From NCBI GenBank assembly GCA_025463265.1, contig JAOBWH010000123.1:17970-81969 (forward strand): a stretch of DNA of 64,000 nt, read 5' to 3'. This document shows positions 19,836 to 34,111 of this stretch, piece after piece (the first letter of the stretch is position 1; each line of letters opens with the position of its first letter). Source of the DNA: Ilumatobacteraceae bacterium (GTDB taxonomy: Bacteria > Actinomycetota > Acidimicrobiia > Acidimicrobiales > Iamiaceae). The notes under the pieces were generated by a model, which was not told the DNA's origin, searched no databases, and worked only from the letters and a program-made list of their open reading frames with translations. The translations under genes and the position numbers were made by a program.

Positions 19836-20975
19836 GTGGACCTTCTCGAATACCAAGGCAAGCAGTTCTTCGCCACCTACGACATCCCGGTGTCCGAAGG
19901 CGAAGCGGTCACCACGGTGGAGGATGCGGTGGCTGCGGCCGATCGCATCGGCTACCCGGTGGTGGTCAAGGCCCAGGTCCACGTCGGTGGGCGGGGCAAG
20001 GCGGGTGGCGTGAAGCTCGCCGCCAACACCGCCGAAGCCCGTGAGCACGCCGAGTTCATCCTCGGCCTCGACATCAAGGGCCACATCGTCAAGACGGTGT
20101 GGATCGAGTCGGCCTCGGACATCGCCGAGGAGTACTACGCCAGCTTCACGCTGGACCGTGCCGCCAAGAAGCACCTCGGCATGTTGTCCGCCGAAGGTGG
20201 CGTGGAGATCGAGTCGGTCGCCGAGACCAACCCCGACGCCATCGCCAAGATCTGGATCGACCCGGTCGACGGCCTCTCCGAGGAGACCGCCCGGTCGTGG
20301 GTCGAGGCCGCGAACCTCAACCCGGCCGCCAACGACGGCGCCGTCGACATCCTCCTCAAGCTCTACCGGGCCTACACCGAGGGCGACTGCGACCTCTGCG
20401 AGATCAACCCGCTGATCCTCAAGCCCACGGGCGAGGTGCACGCGCTGGACGCCAAGGTCACCTTCGACGGCAACGCCGAGTTCCGCCACGAGGGCTGGGA
20501 CGTCATCGACGCCACCCAGATCCGCGACGAGCGCGAGCAGGCCGCCCACGACAAGGGCCTCCAGTACGTGGGCCTCGACGGTTCCGTCGGCGTGATCGCC
20601 AACGGCGCCGGGCTGGCCATGTCCACGGTCGACATCGTCAACCAGGTCGGCGGCTCGCCGGCCAACTTCCTCGACATCGGCGGCGGCGCCAACGCCGAGG
20701 TCATGGCCGGTGCTCTCGAGGTCATCAACAACGACCCGAACGTGAAGTCGATCTTCATCAACATCTTCGGCGGCATCACCAAGGGCGACGAGGTGGCCAA
20801 CGGCATCGTCACCGCCCTGGGCCGCGTCCAGATCGACGCTCCGATCGTGATCCGCATCGACGGCACGAACGCCGAGCAGGGGCGGGCCATCTTGGCCGAG
20901 CACGCCTCCGACAAGCTCCAGTCCAAGTCCACGATGATCGAGGCGGCCAAGACCGCTGTCGAGCTGGCGAAGTAG
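19836..20975 (+). CDS. sucC: Succinyl-CoA ligase (ADP-forming) beta subunit
   Basis: MDLLEYQGKQFFATYDIPVSEG; ATP-grasp; NIFGGITKGDEVANGI. Confidence 0.97.
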   Translation: MDLLEYQGKQFFATYDIPVSEGEAVTTVEDAVAAADRIGYPVVVKAQVHVGGRGKAGGVKLAANTAEAREHAEFILGLDIKGHIVKTVWIESASDIAEEYYASFTLDRAAKKHLGMLSAEGGVEIESVAETNPDAIAKIWIDPVDGLSEETARSWVEAANLNPAANDGAVDILLKLYRAYTEGDCDLCEINPLILKPTGEVHALDAKVTFDGNAEFRHEGWDVIDATQIRDEREQAAHDKGLQYVGLDGSVGVIANGAGLAMSTVDIVNQVGGSPANFLDIGGGANAEVMAGALEVINNDPNVKSIFINIFGGITKGDEVANGIVTALGRVQIDAPIVIRIDGTNAEQGRAILAEHASDKLQSKSTMIEAAKTAVELAK

Positions 20976-20985
20976 AGGAACCCCC

Positions 20986-21876
20986 ATGGCCATTTTCGTC
21001 GACGAGAACACCAAGGTCCTCTACCAGGGACTCACCGGATCGCAGGGCAAGTTCTACGGCCTGCGCAACCGCGACTACGGCACCCAGGTGGTGGCCGGCG
21101 TCAACCCCAAGAAGGCCGGCACCGACGTGGACGGCATCCCCGTCTACGCCACGGTGGCCGAGGCCAAGGAGGCCACCGGCGCCACCGTGTCGTGCGTCTT
21201 CATCCCGGCACCAGGCGTGCAGTCGGCCGTGCTCGAGGCGGCCGAGGCCGGCATGGAGCTGGTGGTCGTCATCACCGAGGGCGTCCCCGCCCAGGACGAG
21301 GCCTACTTCTTCAACAAGGTGAAGCGCGACTTCCCGAACACCCGGATCCTCGGGCCGAACTGCCCGGGCATCATCAGCCCCGGGAAGGCCAACATCGGCA
21401 TCACCGCCGGCGAGATCGCCAAGCCGGGCGGCCCGGTCGGCATCGTGAGCCGCTCCGGCACCCTCACCTACCAGGCGCTCTACGAGCTCAAGCTCCAAGA
21501 CATCGGCGTCACCACCTGCGTGGGCATCGGCGGCGACCCGGTCCCCGGCACGTCGTTCATCGACTGCCTGGAGGCCTTCGAGGCCGATCCGGAGACCAAG
21601 GCCGTGATGCTGATCGGCGAGATCGGCGGCTCCGCCGAGGAAGAGGCGGCGGAGTTCATCAAGAACAAGATGACCAAGCCCGTCTCCGCCTACATCGCGG
21701 GCGTCACCGCCCCTCCCGGCAAGAAGATGGGCCACGCCGGCGCCATCGTCTCCGGCGGCAAGGGCACGGCGGCCGCCAAGATGGAGGCCCTCACCGACGC
21801 CGGGGTCAAGGTGGGCAACAACCCCACCGAAGCCGGCGAGCTGATGGTCGAGATCGTCCGGGGCCTCGGTCTCTGA
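20986..21876 (+). CDS. sucD: Succinyl-CoA ligase alpha subunit
   Basis: MAIFVDENTKVLYQGLTGSQGKFY; GPNCPGIISPGKANIGI; MGHAGAIVSGGKGTA. Confidence 0.97.
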   Translation: MAIFVDENTKVLYQGLTGSQGKFYGLRNRDYGTQVVAGVNPKKAGTDVDGIPVYATVAEAKEATGATVSCVFIPAPGVQSAVLEAAEAGMELVVVITEGVPAQDEAYFFNKVKRDFPNTRILGPNCPGIISPGKANIGITAGEIAKPGGPVGIVSRSGTLTYQALYELKLQDIGVTTCVGIGGDPVPGTSFIDCLEAFEADPETKAVMLIGEIGGSAEEEAAEFIKNKMTKPVSAYIAGVTAPPGKKMGHAGAIVSGGKGTAAAKMEALTDAGVKVGNNPTEAGELMVEIVRGLGL

Positions 21877-21920
21877 CCCGTCTCGTCGCAGCGCCGGGTC
21901 TCGGCGCTCCACGGATCGAA

Positions 21921-21948
21921 CGGTGCCCGCCCCTCGAGGCGGGCACCG
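21921..21948. terminator. Hairpin terminator downstream of sucCD
   Basis: CGGTGCCCGCC-CCTCGA-GGCGGGCACCG, 11-bp stem. Confidence 0.7.
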
Positions 21949-21967
21949 TCGCGTCCACCCACGGGTT

Positions 21968-22411
21968 CTAGAACGGGGTGGGCGGGGCTCCGCGGCCCGA
22001 GCCGACGGGCGGGGCCTCGTCGGTCTCGTCCCTGCCCAGGAACGCCCCGACGGCCATCGCCGCGGCGAGCAGGAGGGCGGCGTAGGCGCCGAAGCCGAGG
22101 TAGTCGGTGTCCAGCGCCAGCTTGATCAGCAGCAGGCCGAAGACCGCGGCGGTCGCACCGAGGGTCACCTCGCCGATGCGACGGGGAAGCGTCGGCAGCG
22201 AGGTGTCCGTGAAGCGCCGCACTCCTGTGACCACCAGGATCGCCGCGGTGAGCAGGGCCGCCGCCGTGCCCCACCATCCGCCGGGTGCGTCGACGGCGCT
22301 CGCCGAGAACGAGAACACCTGGTGCCAGGGCAAGAAGAGCAAGGCGATGATCAGGCCGACGCCGGAGCCGGCGAGGACCTTGTCGCCTGCGGTCACCCTG
22401 CTCATGTCCAT
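21968..22411 (-). CDS. Hypothetical polytopic membrane protein (147 aa)
   Basis: Hydrophobic segments (VLAGSGVGLIIALLFLPW, GTAAALLTAAILVVTGV, YAALLLAAAMAVGAFLG); ATG 6 nt after TACCTT (minus strand). Confidence 0.7.
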   Translation of the reverse strand: MDMSRVTAGDKVLAGSGVGLIIALLFLPWHQVFSFSASAVDAPGGWWGTAAALLTAAILVVTGVRRFTDTSLPTLPRRIGEVTLGATAAVFGLLLIKLALDTDYLGFGAYAALLLAAAMAVGAFLGRDETDEAPPVGSGRGAPPTPF

Positions 22412-22468
22412 CGGGGCAAGGTACCGCCCGGATCGAGGGCCTCCGGCCGGCTGGTAGCGTCCCGGCAC

Positions 22469-23065
22469 GTGCGAGTGGGCGTGTTGGTGTCGGGAACGGG
22501 GTCCATCCTCGACGCGATGATCGAGGCGGGTGTCCCGGTCGCCCTGGTGGTGGCCGACCGGCCGTGCGCCGGGCTCGGGATCGCAGCGCGGGCCGGCATC
22601 GCCACCGAACTGGTCGAACGAGACCGCTTCGACGGTGCGTTCGACCGCGACGCCTACTCCTCCCAGCTGGCCCAGACCCTGGTGGCCCACGGCATCGACC
22701 TCGTGGCGATGGCCGGGTTCGGCACCGTCCTCACCCAGCCGATGCAGGCTGCGTACGCCGGCCGCCTGCTGAACACCCACCCGGCGCTGCTGCCGTCGTT
22801 CAAGGGCTGGCACGCCGTGCGCGACGCGCTCGCCTTTGGCGTCAAGGTCACCGGCTGCACGGTGCACATCGCCGGCCTCGACGTCGACACCGGCCGGATC
22901 CTCGCCCAGGAGGCGGTCCCGGTCCTCGACGACGACACCGAGTCCTCGCTCCACGAGCGGATCAAGGCGGTGGAACGAGCGCTGTACCCGGCGACGCTGC
23001 TCCGTCTCATCTCGACGATCGAATCCGAATCCGAATCCGAATCCGAAGGGGTCCGCCTGCCATGA
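22469..23065 (+). CDS. purN: Phosphoribosylglycinamide formyltransferase
   Basis: VRVGVLVSGTGSILDAMI; AGFGTVLTQPM; NTHPALLPSFKGWHAVRDAL; overlaps purH by ATGA. Confidence 0.93.
   Translation: MRVGVLVSGTGSILDAMIEAGVPVALVVADRPCAGLGIAARAGIATELVERDRFDGAFDRDAYSSQLAQTLVAHGIDLVAMAGFGTVLTQPMQAAYAGRLLNTHPALLPSFKGWHAVRDALAFGVKVTGCTVHIAGLDVDTGRILAQEAVPVLDDDTESSLHERIKAVERALYPATLLRLISTIESESESESEGVRLP
23021..23047. repeat. GAATCC hexanucleotide tandem repeat (4 copies plus GAA) in purN 3' end
   Basis: GAATCCGAATCCGAATCCGAATCCGAA, encodes ESESESESE. Confidence 0.95.
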
Positions 23066-24612
23066 GGGCGCTGCTGTCCGTGTACGACAAGACCGGGATC
23101 GTGGAGCTGGCCACGGGCCTGCACGAGCTCGGCTGGGACCTGGTGTCGAGCGGTGGGACTGCCCGATCGATCCGCGAGGCCGGGATCCCGGTGGCCGACA
23201 CCGCCGAGGTGACCGGCTTCCCCGCGATCCTCGGCCACCGGGTGGTCACCCTCCACCCGAAGATCCACGGCGGCATCCTCGCCGACCGGTCGAACGCCCA
23301 TCACGTCACGGAGATGGCCGACTACGGCATCGAGCCGTTCGACCTCGTGGTCGGCAACCTGTACCCGTTCGGATCGGATCCCTCGGCGTTCGCCCACGGC
23401 GGCGGAACTGCGGAGGACGTGATCGACGTCGGCGGCCCGGCCATGGTGCGCGCGGCGGCCAAGAACCACGCGCACGTCGGGGTGCTGACCGATCCGTCGG
23501 AGTACCCCTCGATCCTCGAGGAGCTGCGCTCGTCGTCCTCCGGCACCCTCTCGGATGAGACCCGGCGCCGCCTGGCGCGAGCGGCGTTCGCCCACACCGC
23601 CGCCTACGACGCCGCCGTCGTCGCCTGGTTCGACGAGGCCGACGACCCGGTGCTCCCGCCCACCCTGCACGTCGCCGCCACCCGCGAGGACCGGACGCTG
23701 CGCTACGGCGAGAACCCGCACCAGCGGGCCGCGCTCTACCGCACCGAGGGTGCCGATCCGTGGTGGGCGACGGCGACCCAGTACGGCGGCATCGCCCTCA
23801 GCTACCTCAACCTGTACGACGCCGACGCCGCCTGGCTGCTCGCCCACGACCTCGGTGCTGCGGCCGGTGACCGGCCGGCCGTGGCCATCATCAAGCACGC
23901 CAACCCCTGTGGTGCGGCGGTGGCCGACACCCTCGCCGAGGCCTACCAGCGGGCGTTCGACTGCGATGCCCGCTCGGCCTTCGGCGGCATCGTGGCCCTC
24001 AACCGGGTCGTCGACGACGAGACCGTGGTCGAGATGGTGGCCGCGGCTCAAGCCGATCTCGTCATCGCCCCCGGCTACGCCCCCGGGGTCGTCGAGGCCC
24101 TCCAGGGCAAGCGCAAGAACACCCGGTTGATCGAGGCCGTGGCCCCGGTGCCGGCAGGCCGTCACCTGCGACCGATCAGCGGGGGCTGGCTCGTCCAGGA
24201 GCCGCACCGGCTCGTGGCCCGGCCTGCTGACTGGCAGGTCGTCACCGAGCGGGTGCCGACGGCCGCCGAGCTGGCCGACGCGGCCCTCGCCTTCCGGATC
24301 TGCGCTGCGGTCACCTCGAACTCCGTCGTCCTGGTGAAGGACGGGGTGGCCTGGGGCATCGGCGCCGGGCAGCAGAACCGGGTCGAAGCCGGCCAGATCG
24401 CCGCGCAGAAAGCCGATGGGCGTGCCGCCGGGGGTGCGTGCGCCAGCGACGCCTTCTATCCGTTCCCCGACGGGATCGAAGCGGCGGCATCGGCCGGTGT
24501 CGCCGTGATCGTGCAGCCGGGCGGATCGGTGAAGGATGCGGCCAACATCGCTCGGGCGGACGAGCTCGGCGTGGCGATGGTGTTCACCGGCGAGCGCCAG
24601 TTCAAGCACTGA
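23062..24612 (+). CDS. purH: Bifunctional AICAR formyltransferase/IMP cyclohydrolase
   Basis: MRALLSVYDKTGIVELATGLHELGWDLVSSGGTA; RYGENPHQRAALY; IIKHANPCGAAV. Confidence 0.97.
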   Translation: MRALLSVYDKTGIVELATGLHELGWDLVSSGGTARSIREAGIPVADTAEVTGFPAILGHRVVTLHPKIHGGILADRSNAHHVTEMADYGIEPFDLVVGNLYPFGSDPSAFAHGGGTAEDVIDVGGPAMVRAAAKNHAHVGVLTDPSEYPSILEELRSSSSGTLSDETRRRLARAAFAHTAAYDAAVVAWFDEADDPVLPPTLHVAATREDRTLRYGENPHQRAALYRTEGADPWWATATQYGGIALSYLNLYDADAAWLLAHDLGAAAGDRPAVAIIKHANPCGAAVADTLAEAYQRAFDCDARSAFGGIVALNRVVDDETVVEMVAAAQADLVIAPGYAPGVVEALQGKRKNTRLIEAVAPVPAGRHLRPISGGWLVQEPHRLVARPADWQVVTERVPTAAELADAALAFRICAAVTSNSVVLVKDGVAWGIGAGQQNRVEAGQIAAQKADGRAAGGACASDAFYPFPDGIEAAASAGVAVIVQPGGSVKDAANIARADELGVAMVFTGERQFKH

Positions 24613-24638
24613 CCGCGGTGGCCTAGCCTCGGAGCACC

Positions 24639-25491
24639 ATGACCCGGATCTCCGACCTCCTCGCCAAGGGCCCGACCTGGTCGTTCGAGTTCTTCCCGCC
24701 GAAGACCCCGGCGGGCATGGCCTCGTTCGATCTGGCGGTCAACGAACTGTCCGCGCTCGAGCCCGCCTACGTCTCGATCACCTACGGCGCCGGGGGCTCG
24801 GCCCGCGACACCACCTACGACCTGGTGGTCCGGGTCAACGAGGAGCAGGCCTTCCCGGCCATGCCGCACCTGACCTGCGTCGGCCACACCCGCGCCGAGC
24901 TGATCGACCTGCTGGAGGCCTACCGCGACCACGGCGTCGAGAACGTGCTGGCGCTGGCCGGAGATCCGCCGAAGGACGGGTCGGAGCCGGGTGGCGATTT
25001 CGTCTACGCCACCGAGCTGGTCGCCCTCGCCCGCGAGGTCGGCGACTTCTCGGTGGGCGTCGCCGCCTTCCCCGAGGTCCATCCTCGATCCTCGGACCGG
25101 GCCACCGACCGGGAGTTCCTGGCCGCCAAGCTCATGGCCGCCGATTTCGGCATGACCCAGTTCTTCTGGGAGGCCGACCACTACCGGGTCATGGTCGACG
25201 AGCTCGCCGCCCTCGGGTGCACGACGCCGGTGCTCCCGGGCGTGATGCCGTTCGTGAGCGTGGCCGGTGCCCGGCGCATGTCGGCCATGAACAACACCCA
25301 GATCCCGACCTGGCTCGACGAGCGCATGGACCAGGTCGACGGCGACGCGGAGGCCACCCGCCAGCTGGGCGTCGAGGTGGCCATCGGCCTCATCGAGCAG
25401 CTGCTCGAGATCGGGGTGCCGGGCATCCACCTGTACGCGATGAACCGGGCCCAGTCGATCGAGGAGATCTACGGCCACCTCGGTCTGCGTC

Positions 25492-25496
<5 letters not shown>
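24639..25496 (+). CDS. metF: Methylenetetrahydrofolate reductase
   Basis: WSFEFFPPKTPAG; SITYGAGGSARDTTYD; NVLALAGDPP. Confidence 0.93.
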
Positions 25497-29615
<4,119 letters not shown>

Positions 29616-29687
29616 CGTGGCGACGCAGCGCGCCGCCGGACCGCGCGTCCGAGGTGACGGGCCTCGTCGATCCCGATCGGTCGGCGG

Positions 29688-30146
29688 TCAGGCGGACTCG
29701 GCGGCGGCCTTCAGGCGCTCGAGCGTCACCTGCATGCCTTCGGTGAGCTGCTTGCGGCGGACGCCCTCGAGCGGCAGCGACAGGAGCTTGATGGCGAGGT
29801 TGGGGTTGGCGTCTTCGCGCGTCTCGATCACGGTGCAGCCCGTGCCGTCCGCCGCCGACTCGAAGCGATAGGTCCAGCGGGCTCCCGACAGGCCGGTGTC
29901 GAAGCTGAACGCTCGGCCGCGGTCGGCCTGGCGGATCGTGCTGGTGGTGGACCACTGAGCCGGGATGCCCAGGACCTTGGTGCGGTTCCAGCCTTTGAAC
30001 CGGGCACCCGGGACGGGAGCGGTGGCGCCGTCGACCCAGGCGGTGCGGAAGCACTCGGGTGACCAGCGGCCCATGTTCGTGATGTCGGCCACGAGGTCGT
30101 ACACCGCTTCGGAGGGGGCATCGATGGTGATCTGCGCAGTGTCCAT
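29688..30146 (-). CDS. SRPBCC family (polyketide cyclase/dehydrase-like) protein
   Basis: AQITIDAPSEAVYDLVADITNMGRWSPECFRTAW. Confidence 0.85.
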   Translation of the reverse strand: MDTAQITIDAPSEAVYDLVADITNMGRWSPECFRTAWVDGATAPVPGARFKGWNRTKVLGIPAQWSTTSTIRQADRGRAFSFDTGLSGARWTYRFESAADGTGCTVIETREDANPNLAIKLLSLPLEGVRRKQLTEGMQVTLERLKAAAESA

Positions 30147-30322
30147 GACCGTGATCCTTGCCGGTCGGCGAGGGTCGTGGACGGTCCGGGGCTGGCGAGT
30201 CGACGTCCAGATCGCTGCGCAGGGACCACGTGCAGGAGTGGGCGGGTTGGGGAGTCGGTAGCGTCGGCGGGACGGAACGAGGCCCGGGCGCCCCTCCGGA
30301 GCCCGTCATCGAGGAGTCAGAG

Positions 30323-31753
30323 ATGCAGCAGTACGACCAGCTCTACATCGACGGCCGGTGGGTGGACCCGCACGGAACCGGAACCATCGAGGTCATCAAC
30401 GCCTCCACCGAGTCCGTGATGGGATCGATCCCGGAAGGTGACGAGACCGACGTGGACCTGGCGGTCGCCGCCGCTGTGGCCGCGTTCCCGACCTGGGCCG
30501 CCACCGCGCCGGCGGATCGCGCCAAGTACGTCCAAGCGCTCGCCGAGGGGATCGCGGCACGGAGCGACGACCTGGCCGAGACGATCTGCGGCGAGGTCGG
30601 CATGCCGATGTTCCTCTCGAAGCGCATCCAGGCCGGGCTGCCGCAGCTCATCGCCGGCAGCTACCCGGCGATCGTCGAGGACTTCGCATGGGAGGAGACC
30701 GTCGGCAGCTCCCTCGTCGTCAAGGAGCCGCTCGGCGTCGTCGGCGCGATCACGCCGTGGAACTACCCGCTCCACCAGATCGTGCTGAAGGTGGCGCCCG
30801 CCATCGTCGCCGGGAACACCGTCGTGTTGAAGCCGAGCGAGGTGGCACCGCTGAACGCCTTCATCCTCGCCGAGATCATCGACGAGATCAGGCTCCCCGA
30901 TGGGGTGTTCAACCTGGTCTCGGGAACCGGTCCCGTCGTCGGCGAGGCCATCGCCGCCCACCCGCAGGTGGACATGGTGAGCTTCACCGGGTCCACCGCA
31001 GCTGGGAAGCGGGTCGCCGCCGTCGGAGCCCAGACGGTGAAGCGCATCGCGCTCGAGCTCGGCGGCAAGTCCGCCAACATCTTGCTCCCGAGCCTGGATG
31101 GCGACGAGCTGTCCAAGGCGACCAAGGCCGCCGTGGGATCGGCGTACCTGAACTCGGGCCAGACCTGCACGGCGTTCACCCGCCTGCTGGTCCCCGCCGA
31201 CAAGCACGACGACATCGTCGCCACCCTGCGCGACGAGGTCGAGTCCACCTGGACGGTCGGCGACCCCGCCACCGGCGCGGGACGGCTCGGCCCCCTGATC
31301 TCCGCAGCTCAGCGCGACCGCGTGCGCGGCTACATCCAGCAGGGGATCGACGAGGGCGCCACGCTCGTCACCGGCGGCACCGAGCAGCCCGACGACCTCC
31401 CGACGGGGTACTACGTGAAGCCCACGGTCTTCGCCGACGTGAGCAACGACATGACCATCGCGCAGGAGGAGATCTTCGGCCCGGTCCTGTCGGTGATCCC
31501 CTACGGCACCGTGGACGAAGCCGTCGACATCGCCAACGACTCGCCGTACGGCTTGTCCGGCGGCGTGTGGGGGGCCGACGTCGAGGAGGCCAAGGCCGTC
31601 GCCCGCCGGATCCGCACCGGCGGCGTCGAGGTCAACGGCGGCGGGTACAACCCGCTCGCCCCGTTCGGCGGCTACAAGCAGTCGGGCATCGGACGCGAGG
31701 CCGGCGTCTACGGCCTCGAGGAGTTCCTCCAGACCAAGTCGCTGCAGCTCTAG
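30323..31753 (+). CDS. Aldehyde dehydrogenase family protein
   Basis: [65 protein letters not shown]. Confidence 0.95.
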   Translation: MQQYDQLYIDGRWVDPHGTGTIEVINASTESVMGSIPEGDETDVDLAVAAAVAAFPTWAATAPADRAKYVQALAEGIAARSDDLAETICGEVGMPMFLSKRIQAGLPQLIAGSYPAIVEDFAWEETVGSSLVVKEPLGVVGAITPWNYPLHQIVLKVAPAIVAGNTVVLKPSEVAPLNAFILAEIIDEIRLPDGVFNLVSGTGPVVGEAIAAHPQVDMVSFTGSTAAGKRVAAVGAQTVKRIALELGGKSANILLPSLDGDELSKATKAAVGSAYLNSGQTCTAFTRLLVPADKHDDIVATLRDEVESTWTVGDPATGAGRLGPLISAAQRDRVRGYIQQGIDEGATLVTGGTEQPDDLPTGYYVKPTVFADVSNDMTIAQEEIFGPVLSVIPYGTVDEAVDIANDSPYGLSGGVWGADVEEAKAVARRIRTGGVEVNGGGYNPLAPFGGYKQSGIGREAGVYGLEEFLQTKSLQL

Positions 31754-31781
31754 CGGCGCGCCGACCCTGGTCGTTCGGCGA

Positions 31782-32549
31782 TCACGTGGCGGGACCGCAC
31801 GTGGCCGTGGCACCGGGGTCGTACGGAGGCGCGAGCGGCTCGGTCCGGGCGGCGGCACAGCGGACCTCCCACTCCAGCGGCCATCCGTTGGGTGCACAGC
31901 CTCCGAGGGCCTTCGTCTGCTGCGCCATCACCGCCGCCGGCTCACCCGGGCCGCTGCACGTCGGGCGGGCGTGGTGCTGGCCGATCAGGTGGCCCACCTC
32001 GTGGTTGACCAGCATCGAGCGGTAGGCGTCCAGCGACCCGCCCCAGTGGGACGGACGCTGCCGCCAGCGATCGGCGTTGAGCGCGACGACCGGTCCGATC
32101 TGGCAGGAGTACCGCCCGCTCGTGATGTACGGCGCGCACAGCTGGTCGACCTCGCCGGGCTCGGCCAGCACGATCCGGTACGGGGCCCCATCATCGAGGC
32201 GGAACCGCACCCCAGCGCGCGACCAGCCCCGGGGGTCCTCCAGCGTCGCCATCACCCCGCGCGCCAGATCGGCGGACGAGACATCGGCCACGTGGCTCTC
32301 GACGGTCACGGCCACCTCGAGCGCACCCGCACCCCGAGGGGCCGTCGCACCGGTCGTCGGAGCCGTGGTGGTCGTCGTGGGCACCATCGACGTCGTGGTC
32401 GCCGGCACCGTCGTGGTGGTGTCCGCAACCGATGTCGATGTCGAGGTCGAGCGGGTGGCCGGGACCGGAGGAGCACCCGTCACCGGAGCCGTCGCCGATG
32501 GGGACGAGGACGCGCACCCGACCAGACCGACCAGCAGCGCCGCCACCAC
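31782..32549 (-). CDS. DUF3152-type lipoprotein with zincin-like NHEVGH motif
   Basis: Lipobox LVGC near N-terminus; NHEVGHLIGQHHARP. Confidence 0.8.
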   Translation of the reverse strand: MVAALLVGLVGCASSSPSATAPVTGAPPVPATRSTSTSTSVADTTTTVPATTTSMVPTTTTTAPTTGATAPRGAGALEVAVTVESHVADVSSADLARGVMATLEDPRGWSRAGVRFRLDDGAPYRIVLAEPGEVDQLCAPYITSGRYSCQIGPVVALNADRWRQRPSHWGGSLDAYRSMLVNHEVGHLIGQHHARPTCSGPGEPAAVMAQQTKALGGCAPNGWPLEWEVRCAAARTEPLAPPYDPGATATCGPAT

Positions 32550-32587
32550 GCCGAGGCGGCGATGCCGGGAGCTCGCTCGCCGGGAGG

Positions 32588-33541
32588 TCAGTTCGCCCAG
32601 CCCTCGAACGACGCCTCCGACAAGACGGTGTCGTCATCGGCGCCGTCAGGCCGGACCGTGCCGAGGATCGTGATGGTCACCGAGGTGGTGTCCACGTCGA
32701 GGTCCCGGTACTGGACGGTCTCCTCCTGGGCGAAGTCCTGGATCACGCTCGTGCCGTCGTCGAAGGAGTACTCGACGCTCGTCACGAACCGGTTCCGCGG
32801 AAACGCCGACACGTCCTGGCAGTCCGTGTCGCGGCGAGGCCCGACCTTGAAGAACCCCGGGGTCAGACCCACCGACGTGAGGTGCACGGACTGGCCGAAG
32901 TCGAGCGTGACCGACTCACCTGTCCCGTCGTGGGCGCTGGCCCCCCACCCGGAGTCGAGGTTGTGGTCCATGATGCGCTCCGGCTCGTAGCCAGCGAACT
33001 GACCGTTGCAGAGCGTGACGGACTCGCGCTCGTTCGTCGCTCGAGCGAAGGCCGGGATGAGCTCGTACGGCTCCGGAGGGACCGTGACGATCGGGTCGGG
33101 CGTGGCGGGCGGATCCGTCGGCGCCGCCGTGCCCGCGGTCTGATCGGAGCCGGGGGCCTCCGTCTCGGCGACCGTCGCGACGGTCGCGTCGGCGCGATCG
33201 TTCGTGGTGCCGTCGTCCGAGCTGACGATCATCGCCACGGCTCCGGCCAAGACGACCACCAGCAGCACGACCGTGGCGATGATCCACGGGACCGGGCTGC
33301 GGCCGGGCTCGGGACCTGACGATGCCAGGGGAGCAGGCGATGCTGGCGGCCCTGGGGGCCCAGCACCCGCCGGCCCGCCTGCGTTCGCCCCGGCGCCGGC
33401 CGTCGCCGCCGGCCGCTCCACGGCGATGACCGGCACCGATGCCGTGGGGGCGTCGGCCGCGGCATGGACACTGCCGCACACGCTGCACCGTGCGTCGCCA
33501 TCGTGGTTGTTGGTCCCGCAGACCGCACAGCTCCAGCTCAT
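32588..33541 (-). CDS. Zinc-ribbon, single TM, discoidin-like (NADase-type glycan-binding) domain protein
   Basis: N-terminal CAVCGTNNHDGDARCSVCG, TM IIATVVLLVVVLAGAVAMIV, C-terminal domain with LDSGWGASAHDGTGESVTLDFG. Confidence 0.8.
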   Translation of the reverse strand: MSWSCAVCGTNNHDGDARCSVCGSVHAAADAPTASVPVIAVERPAATAGAGANAGGPAGAGPPGPPASPAPLASSGPEPGRSPVPWIIATVVLLVVVLAGAVAMIVSSDDGTTNDRADATVATVAETEAPGSDQTAGTAAPTDPPATPDPIVTVPPEPYELIPAFARATNERESVTLCNGQFAGYEPERIMDHNLDSGWGASAHDGTGESVTLDFGQSVHLTSVGLTPGFFKVGPRRDTDCQDVSAFPRNRFVTSVEYSFDDGTSVIQDFAQEETVQYRDLDVDTTSVTITILGTVRPDGADDDTVLSEASFEGWAN

Positions 33542-33620
33542 CGCACCGTTCCTCCCACCCCGTCCCGAGCCGGGACCCGCCGATCCTACCGGTGGGGGTC
33601 GCGCGGCTCCCAGCGGACGA

Positions 33621-34022
33621 TCAGGCCTCTGGCTGGTCCAGCCAGGCGTCGATGACGCGCCACGTGGAGCGCGTGCGCGTCGCGTGCCACGCCCACGCCT
33701 CGGTGACGCTGTCGATCGGCACGCGGATCCGCACGTACGGATCGTGCGCCGACGCCGTCGCCGGAGCGATCCCCTCCATCTCATCGAGGTCCGGGAGCAG
33801 GATCGCCAGCGTTCCAGCCGAGAACCACACGACCCAGCCCGAGACCCGGCGGTGGGTCGGCGTGCGCCCGAACACCGCGGCCGGCCAACCCTGGCCGGTG
33901 TCGTAGAGCATGCCGGGCACGGTGGCCGGCCGCTGGTCCAGGGCGTGGGGCGCCAGCAACCCCCACCGCAGGTGTCCCGGCATCAGGGTCCCGTACACGA
34001 ACAGGGCATCGAGCTCGTTCAC
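33621..34022 (-). CDS. Gamma-glutamylcyclotransferase (AIG2-like) family protein
   Basis: ALFVYGTLMPGHLRW; GMLYDTGQGWPAAVFG; GTG start. Confidence 0.88.
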   Translation of the reverse strand: MNELDALFVYGTLMPGHLRWGLLAPHALDQRPATVPGMLYDTGQGWPAAVFGRTPTHRRVSGWVVWFSAGTLAILLPDLDEMEGIAPATASAHDPYVRIRVPIDSVTEAWAWHATRTRSTWRVIDAWLDQPEA

Positions 34023-34074
34023 GCGCGGGCCACCCTGTGCATCCCCCAACTCTGCCCCACCCCGGCGCGAGCCA

Positions 34075-34103
34075 CTTGACCCGGTGGTCAAGGTCGGTAC
34101 GCT
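34075..34103 (+). promoter_or_regulatory. Predicted promoter (-35 TTGACC, 16 nt, -10 TACGCT) with embedded inverted repeat CTTGACC-CGGT-GGTCAAG
   Basis: 7-bp arms 34075-34081 and 34086-34092; -10 34098-34103; ATG 8 nt later. Confidence 0.65.
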
Positions 34104-34111
34104 CGGCGTCG

